Shown here: positions 50,921-61,231 of the stretch, piece by piece
Layout: the number at the start of each line of letters is the position of its first letter
Numbering within the stretch: the stretch's first letter is position 1
NCBI RefSeq assembly: GCF_000621605.1
Contig: NZ_JHXX01000001.1
Span: 186,001 to 250,000 of the forward strand
DNA: 64,000 bases
Reading direction: 5' to 3'
Origin: Butyrivibrio sp. MC2021
GTDB taxonomy: Bacteria; Bacillota; Clostridia; Lachnospirales; Lachnospiraceae
Made by a program: the position numbers and the translations under genes
Notes under the pieces: generated by a model
The model's input: only the letters and a program-made list of their open reading frames with translations
Told to the model about the DNA's origin: nothing
Databases searched by the model: none

Positions 50921-53158
50921 GTGGAAGACAGAATTATAAAAACCGAATATTCTGACCTGATGCAGAAATCTTTCATAGATTATGCCATGAGCGTTATCGT
51001 TGCCCGTGCACTTCCTGATATCAGAGACGGTCTTAAGCCGGTTCAGCGTAGAACCCTTTACGATATGTATGAGCTGGGTATCAGATATGACAGACCCTAT
51101 AGGAAAAGTGCCAGAATTGTTGGCGATACCATGGGTAAATATCATCCTCACGGCGACAGTTCCATCTATGACTGTCTCGTTGTTATGACCCAGGACTTCA
51201 AGAAAACTGTACCTTTGGTAGACGGCCACGGTAACTTTGGCAATATAGAAGGCGACGGCGCTGCTGCCATGCGTTATACAGAGGCAAGACTCTCCAAACT
51301 TACACAGGAGAACTTCCTTGAGGACCTGGACAAAAACGTTGTTGATTTTGTTCCCAACTTTGATGAGACGGAGAAAGAGCCCTCGGTTCTTCCTGTTAAG
51401 ATTCCTAATTTCCTGGTAAACGGTTCAGAAGGTATCGCTGTTGGTATGGCCACCAGCACACCTCCTCATAATCTTGCTGAGGTAATTGATGCAGAGATAG
51501 CCTATATTCAGGATGATTCTCTTACTACCAGGGATCTGATGAAGTACATCAAGGGACCGGATTTCCCTACCGGCGGCGTTGTTATCAACAAGGATGAACT
51601 CCTTAGCATATACGAGACCGGTACCGGTAAAATAAGACTTCGCGGCAAGGTTACAACGGAGAAGGGCAAGAACGGACATATCAATCTTGTAATCACCGAG
51701 ATCCCTTATACCATGATCGGTATGGGAATCGGTAAGTTCATGGCAGATGTGGCAGAGCTTGCTGAGAAGAAGATCACCAATGATATTGTTGATATTTCCA
51801 ATCAGTCTTCCAAGGAAGGTATCAGAATCGTAATCGAGCTTAAAAAGGATACTGATGTCGAAAATTTTACCAATCTTCTTTATAAGAAGACCAAATTGGA
51901 AGATACCTTCGGCGTAAATATGCTTGCCATAGATAACGGAAGACCCGAGACCATGTCTCTTAAGGAAATTATGAGGGCATGTGCGGATTTCCAGTTCGAA
52001 GTGGCAACCCGTAAGTACACAACTCTTCTTAAGAAAGAGCAGGACAAGAAAGAGATTCAGGAAGGTCTTATCAAGGCCTGCAACGTAATCGATCTTGTTA
52101 TTGAGATATTAAGAGGCTCCAAGGACAGGCCCATGGCCAAGAACTGTCTTGTTAACGGCGTTACGGACGGAATCAACTTCAAGTCCCGTGAGTCCAAAGC
52201 AATGGCTTCTCAGCTTCTTTTTACAGATGCCCAGGCAGATGCTATTCTTGATATGAGGCTTTATAAACTCATAGGCCTTGAGCTTGACGCTTTGGTAAAA
52301 GAGCACGAGCAGACCGTAGCAAATATTTATCGCTACGAGGATATACTTGAGAGTCATGAATCCATGTCTCTGGTGATTCAGGATGAACTCAACAAGATAA
52401 AGAAGGAGTTCAGAACTCCCAGAAAGACAGAGATAGACAATAAAGAGAATGCTGTTTATGAGGAAAAACCGGTTGAAGAAATCGATGTTGCTTTCATCAT
52501 GGACAGATTCGGATATGCCAAGACCATTGATGTCAATACTTATGAGAAGAACAAAGAGACTATCGAAGCAGAATTCAAGTTCTCCTTCGTTATGAAAAAT
52601 ACCGGAAAAGTATGCTTCTTTACCAATACCGGTAATCTTCATACCGTCAAGGCCATGGATCTTCCTCAGGCCAAGATGAGAGACAAGGGTGTACCTATCG
52701 ATAATATCAGTAATTTTGATACATCCAAGGAGACTATAGTTCTTGCAGCCAGCCAGTCCGATCTCAATCTCTACAGACTTATGTTCACAACCAAGATGTC
52801 TATGATAAAGATTGTTGACGGCGGAGAATTTGATGTTTCCAAGAGAACCGTAGCTGCTACCAAGCTCAATGATGACGACGAAGTAGTCAATGTTACTGTT
52901 CTTCATGCCCAGAAAACAGTTATTTTGCGTTCCAACGAAGGATTTTTCCTTAGATTCTATGTTGAAACCGTGCCTGAAAAGAAGAAGGCTGCTGTTGGCG
53001 TAAGAGGCATGAGACTTGGCAAAAATGATTATATCAGGGATGCGTTCTTCCTTAATGACCAGGAAGAAAAAGCTATAGATCACAACGATAAGAAACTGGA
53101 ACTTGGCCACCTCAAGGTAACCAGCCGTGATACGAAGGGAACAAAGGTGAGATTATGA
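50921..53158 (+). CDS. Type IIA topoisomerase subunit A (GyrA/ParC)
   Basis: 745 residues. Winged-helix cleavage domain with the catalytic Tyr in [11 protein letters not shown] (about residue 118) and the quinolone-determining region [13 protein letters not shown], with Ser and Asp at the positions of E. coli S83 and D87, so no target-site resistance is visible. The C-terminal beta-pinwheel is present, but I do not see a QRRGGKG-type GyrA box, which favours a ParC-like, non-supercoiling enzyme. Start is GTG. Overlaps rsmD by four bases. Confidence 0.92.
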   Translation: MEDRIIKTEYSDLMQKSFIDYAMSVIVARALPDIRDGLKPVQRRTLYDMYELGIRYDRPYRKSARIVGDTMGKYHPHGDSSIYDCLVVMTQDFKKTVPLVDGHGNFGNIEGDGAAAMRYTEARLSKLTQENFLEDLDKNVVDFVPNFDETEKEPSVLPVKIPNFLVNGSEGIAVGMATSTPPHNLAEVIDAEIAYIQDDSLTTRDLMKYIKGPDFPTGGVVINKDELLSIYETGTGKIRLRGKVTTEKGKNGHINLVITEIPYTMIGMGIGKFMADVAELAEKKITNDIVDISNQSSKEGIRIVIELKKDTDVENFTNLLYKKTKLEDTFGVNMLAIDNGRPETMSLKEIMRACADFQFEVATRKYTTLLKKEQDKKEIQEGLIKACNVIDLVIEILRGSKDRPMAKNCLVNGVTDGINFKSRESKAMASQLLFTDAQADAILDMRLYKLIGLELDALVKEHEQTVANIYRYEDILESHESMSLVIQDELNKIKKEFRTPRKTEIDNKENAVYEEKPVEEIDVAFIMDRFGYAKTIDVNTYEKNKETIEAEFKFSFVMKNTGKVCFFTNTGNLHTVKAMDLPQAKMRDKGVPIDNISNFDTSKETIVLAASQSDLNLYRLMFTTKMSMIKIVDGGEFDVSKRTVAATKLNDDDEVVNVTVLHAQKTVILRSNEGFFLRFYVETVPEKKKAAVGVRGMRLGKNDYIRDAFFLNDQEEKAIDHNDKKLELGHLKVTSRDTKGTKVRL

Positions 53159-53709
53159 GAGTAATTGCAGGTTCTGCAAGAAGATTAAAACTGGTAACTC
53201 CTGAAGGAAACGATACCAGACCAACCCAGGACAGGATCAAAGAAACACTTTTTAACATGATCCAGTTACAGGTTCCCGGTTCGGTATTTATTGACCTTTT
53301 CTCCGGCAGCGGCGGAATCGGTATAGAAGCTCTTTCAAGAGGCGCTAAAAAAGCATATTTCATAGAAAATGCCGCCAATGCTGTTAAGTGCATTACAGCC
53401 AATCTGAAAACCACTCATTTTGAGGATGTAGCTACTGTGCTCAAACAGGATGTTGTAATGGGGCTTCGAAATATTCATGAGCAGGAGGCTGATATTATTT
53501 TTATAGACCCTCCTTATCATGAGGATCTGTATGAGAGGACTCTTAGCCAGCTTTCAGCTATGGATTATGTAACAGAGAATACCTTGATAATCGTTGAGAG
53601 TGATGTAGATATGGACTTTTCATTTGTCGGTGACTTTGGCTTTGAAGTCAGAAGAGAAAAGGAATACAAGACAAATAAGCATGTCTTTATTTACAGAAAG
53701 GAACAATAA
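53155..53709 (+). CDS. rsmD: RsmD, 16S rRNA (guanine966-N2)-methyltransferase
   Basis: 184 residues. Motif [18 protein letters not shown] binds SAM, and IDPPY is the catalytic motif. The N-terminal [13 protein letters not shown] and [10 protein letters not shown] are typical. Starts inside the stop of the topoisomerase gene (ATGA) and overlaps coaD by one base. The rsmD-coaD pair is conserved in Firmicutes. Confidence 0.95.
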   Translation: MRVIAGSARRLKLVTPEGNDTRPTQDRIKETLFNMIQLQVPGSVFIDLFSGSGGIGIEALSRGAKKAYFIENAANAVKCITANLKTTHFEDVATVLKQDVVMGLRNIHEQEADIIFIDPPYHEDLYERTLSQLSAMDYVTENTLIIVESDVDMDFSFVGDFGFEVRREKEYKTNKHVFIYRKEQ

Positions 53710-54227
53710 TGAAGATTGCCGTTTATCCCGGAAGCTTTGATCCTGTGACCTATGGCCATCTGGATATTATTACACGTGCCGCCAGGATGTTTGACAAGGT
53801 AATAGTGGTTGTGATGTGCAATTCAGCTAAAACTCCATTGTTTACCCTTGATGAACGTGTTAAAATGTTAAGAGAGTCTATAAAAGACCTTAATAATGTT
53901 GAAATAGATTCCTTTGGCGGGTTAATGATCGACTACTGTAAGGAAAGAGATATTCATACAGTTATCAGGGGACTTAGAGCGATAACCGATTTTGAATATG
54001 AACTCCAGATAGCTCAGACCAATAAAGAGCTGTCTCATAACGAAGTCGATACAGTCTTTTTAACAACTTCACTGAAATATTCATATTTGAGCAGTTCTGT
54101 TGTAAAAGAAATTGCCAGCTATAATGGGGACATAACTCCTTGTGTTCCCGGCTTTATTGCGGATACTCTGTATGAAAAATTCGGACATAAAAAAACTACT
54201 ACATCTGATCTCGTGGATCAGAAATAA
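53709..54227 (+). CDS. coaD: Phosphopantetheine adenylyltransferase
   Basis: 172 residues. [15 protein letters not shown] has the (H/T)xGH nucleotide-binding motif, and [15 protein letters not shown] the C-terminal ISSTxxR-like motif. It makes dephospho-CoA from 4'-phosphopantetheine. About ten residues longer at the C-terminus than E. coli CoaD. Confidence 0.96.
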   Translation: MKIAVYPGSFDPVTYGHLDIITRAARMFDKVIVVVMCNSAKTPLFTLDERVKMLRESIKDLNNVEIDSFGGLMIDYCKERDIHTVIRGLRAITDFEYELQIAQTNKELSHNEVDTVFLTTSLKYSYLSSSVVKEIASYNGDITPCVPGFIADTLYEKFGHKKTTTSDLVDQK

Positions 54228-54247
54228 AAAGTAGGGGGATTATTATA

Positions 54248-54925
54248 ATGACAAGCAGGATTGAACAGCTTATCGACGAAATTGAGACCTATATTGATAA
54301 TTGTAAACCACAGCCTCTTTCAGCAACCAAGATCATTGTTAACAAAGAGGAAATTGATGAACTCTTAAGAGAGCTCAGAAGTAAGACACCTGAAGAAATT
54401 AAAAGATATCAGAAGATCATCAGCAATAAAGAGGCTATTTTAAATGATGCCCGTCAGAAGGCGCAGGCCCTTATTGATGAAGCTACAGTTCATACAAACG
54501 AACTTATCAATGAACACGAGATCATGCAGCAGGCATATGCGCAGGCCAATGAAGTTGTTTCACAGGCTGCCAAGCAGGCAAAAGAGATTCTTGATAATGC
54601 CATGAACGAAGCTAACGAGATGAAGGCCTCAGCAGTTGCATACACAGACCAGCTCCTTGCGGGAGTTGAGGATGTTATTTCCCAGTCAATCGATGCTACC
54701 AGCAGAAACAATGATGATATCATTGAATCAATCAAGCAGCATAGCGTTGATCTTGTACAGTCTGTAACTGCCAGCAATGACAGCATTCTTTCTGCACTTA
54801 CTCAGTACAGCGAAATAATCAGATCAAACAGAGCGGATCTTCGTCCGCCGGAGGCTGTTTCATCAGATCAGATCTATGCACAGCCCGCAGCTGAAGAATC
54901 TATAAATCTTGATATGCTTAACTGA
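54248..54925 (+). CDS. Coiled-coil protein of unknown function
   Basis: 225 residues. Long Ala/Glu/Gln-rich helix (about 60-140, ARQKAQALIDEATVHTNEL, AKQAKEILDNAMNEANEMK) like the stalk of ATP synthase b or DivIVA-type proteins, a second helix region (about 145-195), and a loose C-terminal end. No membrane segment. SD AGGGGG upstream. A gene of this kind commonly follows coaD in Clostridia. A role in cell-envelope or division scaffolding is a guess. Confidence 0.68.
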   Translation: MTSRIEQLIDEIETYIDNCKPQPLSATKIIVNKEEIDELLRELRSKTPEEIKRYQKIISNKEAILNDARQKAQALIDEATVHTNELINEHEIMQQAYAQANEVVSQAAKQAKEILDNAMNEANEMKASAVAYTDQLLAGVEDVISQSIDATSRNNDDIIESIKQHSVDLVQSVTASNDSILSALTQYSEIIRSNRADLRPPEAVSSDQIYAQPAAEESINLDMLN

Positions 54926-54932
54926 TACATAC

Positions 54933-54958
54933 AAGGCTGCCGCTATAGCGACAGCCTT
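54933..54958 (+). terminator. Probable terminator after the coiled-coil gene
   Basis: AAGGCTG (54933-54939) and CAGCCTT (54952-54958) enclose an inner CGC-TATA-GCG stem. Only a mixed TATTGATTT follows, so strength is uncertain. Confidence 0.55.
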
Positions 54959-54990
54959 TATTGATTTAAGCAGCATTTTAGTGAGGTCTT

Positions 54991-55725
54991 ATGCGTTTAG
55001 ATAAGTTCCTGGGGACCTACGATCTAGGCACCCGCAAACAGATAAAAGAATATCTGAAAAACGGCAGATGCACAGTTAACGGTGTCGTTGTGACCAAGCC
55101 GGATGTACATGTTGATGAATCAAAGGATGAGATTTCCTTTGACGGAATCCTCCTTGAATATAGTAAATACCATTATTATATGCTTTATAAGCCCGCCGGT
55201 GTTGTTTCCGCAACAACAGACGGACGAAATGAGACGGTATTGGATCTTCTCTCAGAAGAGAATGTGAAGGGCTTAAGCCCCGCAGGAAGACTTGATATTG
55301 ATACAGAGGGACTTCTCCTTTTGACGGATGACGGAGGCCTTATTCATAGACTTCTTTCTCCCAAAAAGCATGTTGATAAGGTGTATGAGGTACATCTTGC
55401 TCACGAGCTGTCTGACAATGATATCAGCAAGTTGGAAGCCGGAGTAAATATCGGAGATCTTAGGGACGATGGAAGTCCTGATCTTACACTTCCTGCCCGG
55501 ATAGAAGTTGCTTCTCCTGATGAAGAGGGACGTCCTGTGGTTCTTTTGACCATACATGAGGGTAGATTCCATCAGGTCAAGAGAATGATGGAAGCAGTCG
55601 GAAATGAAGTACTGTTTTTAAAGAGACTTTCCATGGGCCCGCTGAAGCTTGATGAAAGTCTTTCTCCCGGTGAGTATAGGAAACTTACCGAAGAGGAGCT
55701 TAAAGCGCTTAATGTAAGCGAATAA
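54991..55725 (+). CDS. rsuA: RsuA-type 16S rRNA pseudouridine synthase
   Basis: 244 residues. S4 domain (MRLDKFLGTYDLGTRKQIKE), catalytic Asp in AGRLDIDTEGLLLLTDDGG, and EGRFHQVKRMMEAVGNEVL followed by LKRLSMGPLKLD, the RsuA version of the family motif (pseudouridine 516). It differs clearly from the RluF-like enzyme at 29287, which has QGLNRQIRRM there. Confidence 0.9.
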   Translation: MRLDKFLGTYDLGTRKQIKEYLKNGRCTVNGVVVTKPDVHVDESKDEISFDGILLEYSKYHYYMLYKPAGVVSATTDGRNETVLDLLSEENVKGLSPAGRLDIDTEGLLLLTDDGGLIHRLLSPKKHVDKVYEVHLAHELSDNDISKLEAGVNIGDLRDDGSPDLTLPARIEVASPDEEGRPVVLLTIHEGRFHQVKRMMEAVGNEVLFLKRLSMGPLKLDESLSPGEYRKLTEEELKALNVSE

Positions 55726-55744
55726 TATTATTTATGGAGTAATT

Positions 55745-56350
55745 ATGAGTTCTAAAGTTTATAAGGGCGATTTTGGATATATCAAGTACAGGAGAAAGGT
55801 TGCCATTATCAGGACTGCCATCTGTCTTTTGATTGCGGTGGGGCTGTATGTGGCAGGACTTTTGATCTTTAAGACCCAGAAAAATGGTCTTAGCATTATA
55901 GCAGCACTTAGCTGTCTTCCCACCGGTTGGAGCGGAGTTAATCTTGTAATGCTTCTTAAGGCTTCTTTTTGCAACGACAGTGATCATGAAAAGATAGAGA
56001 AGAGTAAGGGTGGTCTTTTGATACATTATGACCACGTTATTACCTCTTATGAGACCAATTATAATATTGATGCCTCTACAGTACTGGACAAGAATATCTG
56101 CATGTATTCCTCCGATCCCAAGATGGATATAAAGGACTGTGAGAAGCATATCAAAAAGATGGTGGCTCAAAGCGGTTATTCCAGCTACAGCATAAAGATT
56201 TTTAAGGATATTGATCAGTTCTGCAGCAGATTGGAACAGCTTGAGAAACTCAGGGCTGAAAAGGATATCGATCCTCAGGCTATAGAGGATGCCTGGGTTC
56301 CCGGAACAGTGCAGACCGCAGCATCAGTTCTTCTTTCAATATCATTATAA
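55745..56350 (+). CDS. Unknown membrane protein
   Basis: 201 residues, not recognised. Two membrane segments (about 20-40, AIIRTAICLLIAVGLYVAGL, and 46-72), then a soluble domain of about 120 residues with two Cys (SDPKMDIKDCEKH) and a C-terminal segment ending WVPGTVQTAASVLLSISL. Short basic N-terminus. Lies between two pseudouridine synthase genes in one operon with gaps of 19 and 10 bp. Confidence 0.65.
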   Translation: MSSKVYKGDFGYIKYRRKVAIIRTAICLLIAVGLYVAGLLIFKTQKNGLSIIAALSCLPTGWSGVNLVMLLKASFCNDSDHEKIEKSKGGLLIHYDHVITSYETNYNIDASTVLDKNICMYSSDPKMDIKDCEKHIKKMVAQSGYSSYSIKIFKDIDQFCSRLEQLEKLRAEKDIDPQAIEDAWVPGTVQTAASVLLSISL

Positions 56351-56360
56351 TCGGAGCAAT

Positions 56361-57356
56361 ATGAAAGAAATCGTAATCGGAGAAAACCAAATAGATAAGA
56401 GGCTTGACGGGTTCCTGAAATCCTATTTTCCGGAAGCTTCCACCGGCTTTTTATACAAAATGCTTCGTAAGAAAAATATTACCTTAAACGGTAAAAAGGC
56501 CTCCGGAACTGAGAAACTCAAAGTTGGAGATAAGATCAATATCTTTTTTTCTGATGAAACCTTTGAGAAGTTTAAGGGAAAGAGCAGCAATGCATCATCA
56601 GCTGAGCCTTTTTCCGCAAAAGAGGCAGAGGCTATAAAAAGTCTTGGAGATATTAAGATCATTTTTGAGGATAAAAATATTATCCTTGTAAATAAGCCTG
56701 CCGGCGTACTTACACAGAAGGCTACGCCGAAAGATATAAGTCTAAATGACTGGCTGATCTTTTATCTTTATAACAAGGGCGAGGTTACTGCTGAAAGTCT
56801 TGATACTTACAGACCTTCCGTATGTAACAGACTTGACAGAAATACCAGCGGCCTTGTCATATGTGCCAAGTCCCTTTTGGGTGCCCGCACCATGAATGGG
56901 CTTCTGAAGGACAGGAATGTTCATAAGTACTACAGGACCATTGTCAGTGGCAAACTTTCTGAACAGATTACGTTAAAGGGCTATTTGTACAAGGATGAAG
57001 AGAAAAACAAGGTCTTTATCAAAAAGGAAGACCCTAAAGATGACAGATATACCTATATAGAGACCGAATACAGGCCGGTTAGCTATGATCGGGACAAGGA
57101 CCTGACTCTTTTGGAGGTCAAGCTTATTACCGGTAAGCCCCATCAGATCAGGGCTCACCTTGCAAGTATTTCTCATCCTATAATAGGAGATGTAAAATAC
57201 GGCGGTCAGAAGATCGGCTCACTTAAATATCAGCTTCTTCACAGCTACAGACTTATCTTTCCCGAGGATCTTCCTGATGCATTTGGGGACATTCGGGGAA
57301 AAGAATACAGAGCAGAGCTTCCTGCAATATTCGGGAAGTTCTTCAAAGAGGGGTAA
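56361..57356 (+). CDS. RluD/RluC-family pseudouridine synthase
   Basis: 331 residues. S4 domain (about 14-70), catalytic Asp in NRLDRNTSGLVICAKS, and ITGKPHQIRAHLASISHPIIG, whose RIHQIR-like motif marks the RluA/RluC/RluD class. Target uridine is uncertain. The ATG at 56361 has GGAG upstream; in-frame codons further upstream overlap the previous gene. Three pseudouridine synthases lie in this window. Two bp before recU. Confidence 0.88.
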   Translation: MKEIVIGENQIDKRLDGFLKSYFPEASTGFLYKMLRKKNITLNGKKASGTEKLKVGDKINIFFSDETFEKFKGKSSNASSAEPFSAKEAEAIKSLGDIKIIFEDKNIILVNKPAGVLTQKATPKDISLNDWLIFYLYNKGEVTAESLDTYRPSVCNRLDRNTSGLVICAKSLLGARTMNGLLKDRNVHKYYRTIVSGKLSEQITLKGYLYKDEEKNKVFIKKEDPKDDRYTYIETEYRPVSYDRDKDLTLLEVKLITGKPHQIRAHLASISHPIIGDVKYGGQKIGSLKYQLLHSYRLIFPEDLPDAFGDIRGKEYRAELPAIFGKFFKEG

Positions 57357-57358
57357 TA

Positions 57359-57898
57359 ATGCCAACCTGGAAATCGAGAGGTCTTAGAGGTTCAACTTTA
57401 GAGGATATGATAAACAGGACTAATGAGCGCTATCTGGAGCTCTCTCTGGCCCTTATACAGAAGATTCCTACACCTATAACACCTATAACCATCGAAAAAG
57501 AAACAAGGCATATTACCCTTGCATATTTTGATCAAAAAAGTACCGTGGACTATATCGGAGTAGTTCAGGGTATTCCTGTATGTTTTGACGCAAAAGAGTG
57601 TGCTGCCGAAACTTTTGCTCTTGAAAACATCCATCCCCATCAGGTTTCCTTTATGGATAGCTTTGAAAAACAGGATGGTATCGCATTTTTTCTTATTTAC
57701 TATACCGGCAGAAATGAGTTCTATTATTTACCCTACAGACAATTGAATGAATTTTGGAAACGAGCCGAAAATGGCGGCCGTAAGAGCTTTAGAAGAGATG
57801 AACTGGATGATTCTTTTGTGATTAAATCCCCAGGGGATAACGGGCTTTTGATTCCCTATCTGGATGCCATACAGCTGGATCTGGACAGGCGGGATTGA
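57359..57898 (+). CDS. recU: RecU, Holliday junction resolvase
   Basis: 179 residues. The PD-(D/E)XK nuclease core reads STVDYIGVVQGIPVCFDAKE, with the metal-binding Asp and the DAKE motif, followed by HQVSFMDSFEKQDGIAFFL. N-terminal stalk region is short (NRTNERYLE). It cuts four-way junctions and is the Firmicutes counterpart of RuvC. It closes the operon that begins with rsuA. Confidence 0.92.
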   Translation: MPTWKSRGLRGSTLEDMINRTNERYLELSLALIQKIPTPITPITIEKETRHITLAYFDQKSTVDYIGVVQGIPVCFDAKECAAETFALENIHPHQVSFMDSFEKQDGIAFFLIYYTGRNEFYYLPYRQLNEFWKRAENGGRKSFRRDELDDSFVIKSPGDNGLLIPYLDAIQLDLDRRD

Positions 57899-57905
57899 TA
57901 TATTG

Positions 57906-57934
57906 TTGACAATAATCAGGCTTTAAGTTACAAT
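57906..57934 (+). promoter_or_regulatory. Promoter of the hisZGD operon
   Basis: Perfect TTGACA at 57906-57911, 17 bp, TACAAT at 57929-57934. The start point near 57941 leaves a leader of only about 50 nt, too short for a T-box or a his attenuator. Confidence 0.8.
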
Positions 57935-57992
57935 CTTTATTATATTAGCGAATTATCACACTACCACTGTACCATAATAAAGTGAGGTTAAC

Positions 57993-59108
57993 ATGACTAA
58001 AGTTTTATTACATACACCTGACGGTGTAAGAGACATTTACGGAAAAGAGTGCAGCGATCGGATTATTGTTACTGAGAAAATCCATAACAAGATGAAGCTT
58101 TTTGGCTACGAAGACATGGATACTCCTACCTTTGAATTCTTTGATGTTTTTGCAGAGGAGATCAATGCCACCGATGCCAAGGAATTATATAAGTTTTTTG
58201 ATAAAGAAGGTAACACATTGGTTCTAAGGCCTGACTTTACACCTTCTGTGGCCAGATGTGCTTCCAAATCAATGCTGGATAACGGCAATCCTGTGAGAGT
58301 AGCTTATCAGGGCAAGTCATTTCTTAATGTCTCCAACCTGCAGGGCAAACTCAAGGAAAATTATAATATCGGCGTTGAGCTTTTTAATGATGATTCTGTC
58401 TATGCAGACGCTGAGATGATTGCTCTTTTGATCGAATCCCTAAAGAGCACCGGACTTAACGATTTCCAGGTTAGTATCGGTGATGCTGATTATTACAAGG
58501 GGATCTGCGAAGATGCCGGAATTGATGACGAGACAGAGGCCCTGATCAGAGAGCAGATTGTTCAGAAGAACTATTTTGCTGCTGAGAGCATTATGGCTGA
58601 GAGATCAATTCCTGAGAAATATAAAGACCTTTTAGTTAAGGTATCGGAATTTATCGGTTCTGATGAGGCCCTTAATAATGCTGAGAAGGAAGTTACCAAT
58701 CAGAGATCCCTTTCGGCTATCAAGAGGCTCAAACGCTTGTATCAGGTGTTGAAAGAGTATGACTGCAACCAGTATGTATCCTTTGATCTTGGCATGCTCA
58801 GCAAATTCAACTATTACACCGGAGTTATCTTCAGCGCGTATACCTATGGCGTCGGAGATGCTATAGCCAAGGGCGGCAGATATGATTCCCTTCTTGGCAA
58901 GTACGGAAAAGAGTCACCGGCTATAGGCTTTGTTATCATCCTGGATGACCTTATGTCTGCTCTTTACAGACAGAATCTTGATATTGAACATGAACAGGCA
59001 CCCTTGTTACTGGAATTTGACGAAAGCACTTTTGAAGCACAGTTATCAAAGGCTGCTGAGCTCAGAAAGCAGGGACAGAAGGTAGCTCTTGCTTATAAGA
59101 AAGGTTAA
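57993..59108 (+). CDS. hisZ: HisZ, ATP phosphoribosyltransferase regulatory subunit
   Basis: 371 residues, HisRS-like catalytic fold without the anticodon-binding domain. HTPDGVRDIYG start, LRPDFTPSVARCASK (motif 2-like) and GGRYDSLLGKYGKESPAIGF (motif 3-like). It partners with short-form HisG, encoded next, and carries the histidine feedback site. About 420 residues would be expected for HisRS, so the length and neighbour decide for HisZ. Confidence 0.92.
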   Translation: MTKVLLHTPDGVRDIYGKECSDRIIVTEKIHNKMKLFGYEDMDTPTFEFFDVFAEEINATDAKELYKFFDKEGNTLVLRPDFTPSVARCASKSMLDNGNPVRVAYQGKSFLNVSNLQGKLKENYNIGVELFNDDSVYADAEMIALLIESLKSTGLNDFQVSIGDADYYKGICEDAGIDDETEALIREQIVQKNYFAAESIMAERSIPEKYKDLLVKVSEFIGSDEALNNAEKEVTNQRSLSAIKRLKRLYQVLKEYDCNQYVSFDLGMLSKFNYYTGVIFSAYTYGVGDAIAKGGRYDSLLGKYGKESPAIGFVIILDDLMSALYRQNLDIEHEQAPLLLEFDESTFEAQLSKAAELRKQGQKVALAYKKG

Positions 59109-59119
59109 CAGGTGAATTT

Positions 59120-59755
59120 ATGAGATATCTTACTTTTGCCCTTGGAAAGGGACGTCTGGTGGATTCCACCATGGAAATTCTGAAGAAATGCGGCATAGAA
59201 TGTGAGGAAATTCTTGATAAAAAGACGAGAAAGCTGATTTTTACCAACGAGGAACTGAAGCTTAAGTTCTTCCTGGCAAAGGGCCCTGATGTTCCCACAT
59301 ATGTTGAATACGGTGCAGCTGACATCGGTATTGTGGGCGCTGATACCATTATGGAAGAAAACAGAAGAGTATACGAGGTTCTTGACCTTGGCTTTGGCAA
59401 ATGCAGAATGTGCGTATGCGGACCACATGATGCGAAAGAACTTTTAGAGCATAGAGAAATGATCCGTGTTGCCAGCAAATATCCCAACATCGCCAAGGAT
59501 TATTTCTTTAATCAGAAGCACCAGACAGTTGATATCATTAAGCTGAACGGCTCTGTGGAGCTTGGCCCTATCGTTAATTTATCGGATGTTATTGTTGATA
59601 TTGTAGAGACAGGATCCACCCTCAGAGAGAATGGCCTTGAGGTTTTGGAGGAAATTTGTCCTCTTTCCGCAAGGATGATCGTCAACCAGGTCAGCATGCA
59701 GATGGAGACGGAAAGAATTAGAAAACTTATCAATGCAATGAAGGAGAACCTTTGA
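59120..59755 (+). CDS. hisG: HisG, ATP phosphoribosyltransferase (short form)
   Basis: 211 residues, the short form that lacks the C-terminal regulatory domain and needs HisZ. LTFALGKGRLVD start, ADIGIVGADTI, and DIVETGSTLRENGL, the PRPP-binding loop. First step of histidine synthesis. Starts 11 bp after hisZ. Confidence 0.95.
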   Translation: MRYLTFALGKGRLVDSTMEILKKCGIECEEILDKKTRKLIFTNEELKLKFFLAKGPDVPTYVEYGAADIGIVGADTIMEENRRVYEVLDLGFGKCRMCVCGPHDAKELLEHREMIRVASKYPNIAKDYFFNQKHQTVDIIKLNGSVELGPIVNLSDVIVDIVETGSTLRENGLEVLEEICPLSARMIVNQVSMQMETERIRKLINAMKENL

Positions 59756-59758
59756 TAT

Positions 59759-61048
59759 ATGAAAATCTATGAACTTACAGAGGAAACAAAAAATGAACTT
59801 CTGGGTAATCTTCTTGGAAGAAATCCCGGAAGTTATTCAGAATATGAAGCAACAGTAAATGATATAATAACAGATATCAGGAAAAACGGAGACGCCGCTT
59901 TATTTGAATACACAAGGAAGTTTGACAAATGCGAAATCACTCCTGAAAACATCCTTGTTACAAGAGAAGAGATTGAGGAAGCATACAAAAAACTTGATCC
60001 GGCTTTTGTTGAAGTAATGAAAAAAAGCGCTGAGAATATCAGAGTCTTTCACGAGAAACAAAAGAGAAATTCCTGGATAGATACAAAGGAAGACGGCAGC
60101 ATCCTGGGCCAGAGGATCATGCCTATTGAGATCTCCGGTGTATATGTTCCCGGAGGCAAGGCTGCATATCCTTCAAGCGTTCTTATGAATGTTGTTCCTG
60201 CCAAGGTTGCAGGTGTTGAAAGAATTATTATGTGCACACCTCCCGGAAAGGATGGAAGCGTCAATCCCGGCACACTTGTGGCTGCTGACATAGCAGGTGT
60301 TACTGAAGTATACAAAGCCGGTGGAGCACAGGCTATTGCAGCTATGGCTTTCGGAACAGAGAGTGTACCCAAGGTTGATAAAATAACAGGTCCCGGAAAC
60401 ATTTTCGTTGCTCTTGCCAAGAAGGCATGTTTTGGACACGTATCAATTGATTCTATTGCAGGCCCCAGTGAAATTCTTGTTCTCGCCGACGAAACCGCCA
60501 ATCAAAGATACGTGGCTGCGGATCTTTTATCTCAGGCAGAACATGATGAAATGGCAAGCGCTATTCTTGTAACAACTTCAGAGGAAGTTGCCAAAAAAGT
60601 TTCTAAAGAAATAGAAGAATTTTTGAAGACTCTTTCAAGAAGTGAAATCATAAGAAAGTCATTGGATAACTACGGATATATTTTTGTAGCCAAGACCATG
60701 GAAGATGCAATTGATGCCGCTAATGCTGTTGCATCCGAACACCTTGAGATCATTACCAGGAATCCTTTTGAAGTTATGACCAAAATCAAGAATGCCGGTG
60801 CGATATTCCTTGGCGAATACTCATCTGAGCCTCTCGGAGACTATTACGCCGGACCTAACCACATTCTTCCTACCAACAGAACTGCAAGATTCTTCTCACC
60901 CTTAAATGTTGATGATTTCATGAAAAAGACCAGCATTATCGCATATTCCAGAGAAGGCCTTGAGAAAGTTCATGAGGATATCGAGCTCTTTGCTAAGGAA
61001 GAGGGACTTACTGCACATGCTAACTCCATAGCTGTTAGGTTTAACTGA
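59759..61048 (+). CDS. hisD: Histidinol dehydrogenase
   Basis: 429 residues. Motifs [53 protein letters not shown] and SEHLEI are visible; the Gln/His zinc ligands lie in the SQAEHD segment. It oxidises histidinol to histidine in two NAD-dependent steps. Three bp after hisG. Confidence 0.96.
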   Translation: MKIYELTEETKNELLGNLLGRNPGSYSEYEATVNDIITDIRKNGDAALFEYTRKFDKCEITPENILVTREEIEEAYKKLDPAFVEVMKKSAENIRVFHEKQKRNSWIDTKEDGSILGQRIMPIEISGVYVPGGKAAYPSSVLMNVVPAKVAGVERIIMCTPPGKDGSVNPGTLVAADIAGVTEVYKAGGAQAIAAMAFGTESVPKVDKITGPGNIFVALAKKACFGHVSIDSIAGPSEILVLADETANQRYVAADLLSQAEHDEMASAILVTTSEEVAKKVSKEIEEFLKTLSRSEIIRKSLDNYGYIFVAKTMEDAIDAANAVASEHLEIITRNPFEVMTKIKNAGAIFLGEYSSEPLGDYYAGPNHILPTNRTARFFSPLNVDDFMKKTSIIAYSREGLEKVHEDIELFAKEEGLTAHANSIAVRFN

Positions 61049-61231
61049 TTTAGTCAACGCCATAGAGGATTGACTGATATAGATAATAACGATAATATAT
61101 CATATGTAATTGCAATAACAGCTTCTAAATTGCAAGAAGACTTTCTAAATTATCTATAAAATGCAAGTTTTATAAATAGTTTAGAATTCAAACAACAATA
61201 TTTTGTAATCATAATAGCGGAGATACTAATT
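61049..61231 (+). promoter_or_regulatory. AT-rich gap between hisD and hisB with promoter candidate
   Basis: 183 bp without an ORF. TTGACT at 61070-61075 with TAATAT 17 bp downstream (61093-61098) is the best promoter match, and TTGCAA at 61130 with TATAAA at 61155 a weaker one with 19-bp spacing. TTCTAAATT occurs twice (61123 and 61143). No terminator hairpin is seen, so read-through from hisD is also possible. Confidence 0.35.

Noticed and set aside
52109..53110. 333-codon open frame on the - strand inside the topoisomerase A gene
   Set aside because: It lies wholly within a clear GyrA/ParC gene and has no SD or domain; it is a shadow frame.
57941..57992. Possible T-box or his leader attenuator before hisZ
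   Set aside because: Only about 50 nt separate the inferred start point from the ATG; there is no T-box core sequence, His-codon leader peptide or terminator hairpin.
57993..59108. Histidyl-tRNA synthetase
   Set aside because: The protein lacks the C-terminal anticodon-binding domain, is shorter than HisRS and sits next to short-form hisG, so HisZ is the right call.
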